DNA of 7,530 bases. It comes from Bacillota bacterium. GTDB lineage: Bacteria > Bacillota > Dethiobacteria > DTU022 > UBA8154. Below the pieces are notes generated by a model. It was given only the letters and a program-made list of their open reading frames with translations. It was not told the origin of the DNA and did not search any database. The stretch covers positions 4,163 to 11,692 of the forward strand of contig DMPF01000097.1 in assembly GCA_003456095.1 (NCBI GenBank). The letters run 5' to 3'. This document shows, in pieces, positions 5,118-7,530 of the stretch. How positions within the stretch are numbered: position 1 is the stretch's first letter; the number at the start of each line of letters is the position of its first letter. Both the position numbers and the translations under genes were made by a program.

Positions 5118-5250
5118 TGCCGCAGACATACGGATCATCGATGATTACTGCGTTGAGCCGGATGTTTCCGAGGAACAGGCACGATCGGTCTGCACATGGG
5201 CTCATGGGTTTATCCGTGCTGCGGAGAGCTTTCTGGAGAAGGAAGGAGAC
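5083..5250 (+). pseudogene. C-terminal fragment of a HEPN toxin (UPF0332-like)
   Basis: In the frame one base away from the MNT gene's, about 55 residues read as the end of a HEPN-domain protein: RWLIDAADIRIIDDY, then DVSEEQARSVCTWAHGFI and AAESFLEKEG. This matches the R-x2-DY, VSEEEA, and A-x2-FL pattern at the end of UPF0332-type HEPN proteins. The first half, with the start codon and the usual RNase motif region, is absent. The order MNT then HEPN is that of known toxin-antitoxin pairs, so one deletion that removed the antitoxin's tail and the toxin's front explains both. The fragment stops against the 3' end of hydG at 5262. There is no start codon or ribosome binding site, so it is unlikely to be expressed as a separate protein. 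Confidence 0.65.
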
Positions 5251-5261
5251 AGGGCAGTAGC

Positions 5262-6698
5262 TTACATATATAAATCCCGTTCCCCCTGCTCGATGCGCTG
5301 CAACTTTTCCGCGGTCTCTGCGCGCAGTTTGCCGTTTTTAATTTCCGCCAGATGAAGCCCGATCGCTTCTTCCCCCGCCTGTTTTGTTTGCGGGGAGCCG
5401 TAGTCAAGCAGGTATTCCTTAAATGTTAATATGGCGTTCGGCTGACAGACATCCTGTATCTTGCCGCTCTTGGCCAGCTCCATGAAACGGTCGCCGGTGC
5501 GCCCCTGCCGGTAACAGGCGGTACAGTAGCTGGGCAGATAGCCAGCCTGGCAGATGCTTTGCAGCACCTGATCGGGACTGCGGTGGTCGTCCACGCTGAA
5601 CTGGGGCGCCGTATCCAATGTTTCCTCCGGCTCTGCTTTGCTGTTCTCTCTCCGGTATCCGCCCACCCCGGTACAGGAGCCGGCGGAAGTTTGCGAAACA
5701 CCCAGGTCCAGCAGCTGGTCGCGGAAAGCGGCACGCTCACGGGTAGATAAGATCAGTCCGGTATAAGGCACCGCCAGGCGCAGGATCGCCACGATCCTGG
5801 CAAAATCCTCATCCGGGACCAAATGGGGAAACTGGTCGAGCGTCACGCCGAAAGCCGGGCGCAGACGGGGAACAGAGATGGTATGCGGTCCCACCCCGAA
5901 AGTTTCTTCCAGCTCACGGGCATGCATGAGCATGGCCAGCAGCTCAAACTTATAATCGTAAAGGCCAAGGAGTACGCCGAAGCCGACGTCGTCAATACCG
6001 GCCTGCATGGCCCGGTGGTGGGCGGTAGTATGCCAGTCATAATCGCTCTTTGGGCCTTCAGGATGCATCCGGCGGTACGTATCCCGGTGATAGGTTTCCT
6101 GAAAGAGGATGTAGGTACCGATGCGCGCGGCTTTTAACCGGGCATATTCTTCCACCGTGGTAGCCGCGATATTGACATTAATGCGGCGGATGCTGCCGTT
6201 TTTAAATTTAAGGCTGTAGATAGTATTAATACAGTCCAGGATATAATCCAATGGACACGCGTCAGGATGCTCGCCTGCTTCCAGTGCCAGCCGCTTATGC
6301 CCCAGGCTTTCCAGAACTCTTACTTCTTCCGCCAGTTCCTCCTGCGTAAGCCTACTGCGCCGGAAAATATTGTCCCGGCGGTAACCGCAGTAGAGGCAGT
6401 TATTGAGACAATAATCGCTGACGTAAAGCGGCGCAAACAATACCAGCCGCTTGCCGTAAATCTTCAGCTTCACCTCCCGGGCAGCGTCAAACAGCTCCTG
6501 CTGTATTACGGGATCCCCGTTTTGCAGCAGTGCCGCTGTTTCGGCCAGCGAAAGGCCTCCGGCCGCACGACCCTTGGCGATAATGCGGCGCACTGCTTCA
6601 TTGGAAGCCTGCTTCCCCGCGGCAAGTGTATCGTGTATTTCATCTTCACGGATGAACCCGGCAAACTGTTGATCAGTACCCGGTAATTTACTGGGCAT
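5262..6698 (-). CDS. hydG: [FeFe] hydrogenase H-cluster maturase HydG (radical SAM)
   Basis: A 478-residue tyrosine lyase of the radical SAM superfamily. It cleaves tyrosine to p-cresol and dehydroglycine and delivers the CO and CN ligands, as an iron complex, for the diiron site of [FeFe] hydrogenases. The radical SAM motif is CLNNCLYC (Cys97, 101, 104). The second cluster, specific to HydG, is bound by CTAC and a distant cysteine (Cys392, 395, 418), the exact CX2CX22C pattern. Between them lies the barrel with LALEAGEHP, NVNIAATT and LFQETYHRDTY typical of the family. The length is normal and all ligands are present, so it should be functional. ATG at 6696-6698 has AGGAG at 6709-6713. It overlaps the end of hydF by 11 nt, so the two are one operon. 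TAA at 5262-5264 is followed on the minus strand by HEPN debris and by no visible terminator. Confidence 0.97.
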   Translation of the reverse strand: MPSKLPGTDQQFAGFIREDEIHDTLAAGKQASNEAVRRIIAKGRAAGGLSLAETAALLQNGDPVIQQELFDAAREVKLKIYGKRLVLFAPLYVSDYCLNNCLYCGYRRDNIFRRSRLTQEELAEEVRVLESLGHKRLALEAGEHPDACPLDYILDCINTIYSLKFKNGSIRRINVNIAATTVEEYARLKAARIGTYILFQETYHRDTYRRMHPEGPKSDYDWHTTAHHRAMQAGIDDVGFGVLLGLYDYKFELLAMLMHARELEETFGVGPHTISVPRLRPAFGVTLDQFPHLVPDEDFARIVAILRLAVPYTGLILSTRERAAFRDQLLDLGVSQTSAGSCTGVGGYRRENSKAEPEETLDTAPQFSVDDHRSPDQVLQSICQAGYLPSYCTACYRQGRTGDRFMELAKSGKIQDVCQPNAILTFKEYLLDYGSPQTKQAGEEAIGLHLAEIKNGKLRAETAEKLQRIEQGERDLYM

Positions 6699-7530
6699 AA
6701 GCGTTGCACTCCTTTGTCTGGTAATTGTTCTGCAGCATTGCCTGCAGTTCGGGAAATGGTGAGAGCGCCCGTGGCAGGATACCCATCAGGTGCGCGATGC
6801 AGATGCCATAATTGACAATCGGCACCGCGGCTTCCTGCGCGCGGGCGATACGCGCAAGCATCTCCCGCCGGTTAATCATGCAGCCGCCGCAATGAATGAT
6901 CAAGCGGTAGTCCGACAGATCATCGGGAAAACCATGACCGCTGCTCCAGGTAAAGTTGAGCTCGCCCTCCACCTTTTGGCGCAGCCAGCGCGGCAATTTG
7001 ACACGTCCGATATCGTCTTCCACCCGGTGATGCGTACACGCTTCAGCAAGCAGCACCCTGTCTCCGGGCTGCAGGCGGTCAATACCCCGGGCCCCCGCCA
7101 CCAGTGTCGCGAGGTCGCCCTTGTAGCGGGCAAAAAGAATGGAAAATGATGTAAGCATCACCCCGGCCGGTGTTTCAGCCTCTACTTTGGCAAATACCTG
7201 CGAATCGGTAACCACCATTTTCGGCCGCGCCCGCAGACCGGCCAGCGCTTGCGGCAGCTCCCGCTCTGTGACCACCAGGGCCAGAGCCTGGTGATCGAGG
7301 AGGTCGCGGATAGTCTGCACCTGCGGCAGGATGATCCTTCCTTTTGGCGCCGCCTTGTCGATGGGCACAACCAGCACGGCCACATCTCCGGGCGTAACCA
7401 GATCGCCGATAATGCTCAGCTCGTCAAAAGCGGGCGGCGCGCTGCGGATGATCGCCACCTTCAGATCGGCAATGCCGCGTCCGCGAAGGGCGCTTAGAGC
7501 CACCGGCTCCAGACCCTGCGTCTGTGACCA
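6688..7530 (-). CDS. hydF: [FeFe] hydrogenase H-cluster maturation GTPase HydF (C-terminal part)
   Basis: Partial gene: 280 residues are visible and the N-terminal GTPase domain lies beyond 7530. The frame is open to the edge; the GTG at 7501-7503 is internal, because GLEP precedes it in frame and VALSALRGRGI is the last GTPase element (G5-like SAL). Next come the dimerisation domain and the iron-sulfur domain. The cluster ligands are CTH (Cys156, His158 counted from codon 7501-7503) and HCGGC (Cys205, Cys208, with His204), separated by 45 residues, close to the CXHX(46-53)HCXXC family pattern. HydF is the scaffold that takes the diiron precursor made with HydG and HydE and passes it to the hydrogenase. 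The 3' end overlaps hydG. hydE is not in this window. Confidence 0.95.
   Translation of the reverse strand, partial: WSQTQGLEPVALSALRGRGIADLKVAIIRSAPPAFDELSIIGDLVTPGDVAVLVVPIDKAAPKGRIILPQVQTIRDLLDHQALALVVTERELPQALAGLRARPKMVVTDSQVFAKVEAETPAGVMLTSFSILFARYKGDLATLVAGARGIDRLQPGDRVLLAEACTHHRVEDDIGRVKLPRWLRQKVEGELNFTWSSGHGFPDDLSDYRLIIHCGGCMINRREMLARIARAQEAAVPIVNYGICIAHLMGILPRALSPFPELQAMLQNNYQTKECNAYAQ

Noticed and set aside
5134..5145. Perfect palindrome ATCATCGATGAT
   Set aside because: It lies within the HEPN coding remnant, has no T run for a terminator and no promoter nearby; chance in coding sequence is likely.

Overview
The window looks like a piece of an anaerobic, hydrogen-metabolising Gram-positive genome. 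A Peptococcaceae-type clostridium (Pelotomaculum/Desulfotomaculum relatives) is my best guess. The reasons are strong AGGAGG-type ribosome binding sites, frequent TTG and GTG starts, and a set of [FeFe]-hydrogenase genes typical of that group. No single feature fixes the genus.

Layout. Positions 1-3894, all on the minus strand, hold the first part of a hydrogenase operon. In transcription order it encodes a stand-alone DRTGG-domain protein, a small SpoIIAB/RsbW-like ATP-binding kinase, an iron-only hydrogenase-like protein of the putative sensory (HydS-like) kind, a NuoE/HndA-type [2Fe-2S] subunit, a short histidine-kinase-type ATPase, and the start of an HndB-type [2Fe-2S] protein that leaves the window. 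The catalytic and flavin subunits (HndC/NuoF and HndD/HydA types) would be expected just beyond position 1. Positions 3895-4218 are the operon's control region: a strong sigma-A-type promoter, a leader of about 290 nt that can fold, a 36-codon leader reading frame, and an intrinsic terminator about 60 bases before the first gene. A sequence near the leader's 5' end could pair with the terminator's 3' arm, so the region looks like a transcription attenuator or riboswitch-like switch.

Positions 4219-4410 are AT-rich, with a plus-strand promoter-like sequence and a perfect 13-bp tandem repeat. Positions 4411-5261 carry plus-strand debris of a mobile/defence type: a frameshifted helicase C-terminal remnant, a nucleotidyltransferase (MNT) antitoxin-like gene whose tail is lost, and the C-terminal half of a HEPN (UPF0332-like) toxin joined to it by an apparent deletion.

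Positions 5262-7530, minus strand, hold the H-cluster maturation genes: hydF (N-terminal GTPase part outside the window) overlapping hydG, which ends directly against the HEPN remnant.

Working together: HydF and HydG (with HydE, not in the window) build the diiron site of [FeFe] hydrogenases. The HndA/HndB-type subunits belong to an NAD(P)-linked, probably electron-bifurcating hydrogenase. The HydS-like protein, the two small ATPases and the two DRTGG domains look like a co-transcribed signalling module that could report H2 or redox state. The signalling role is inferred; the gene identities rest on motifs seen directly.
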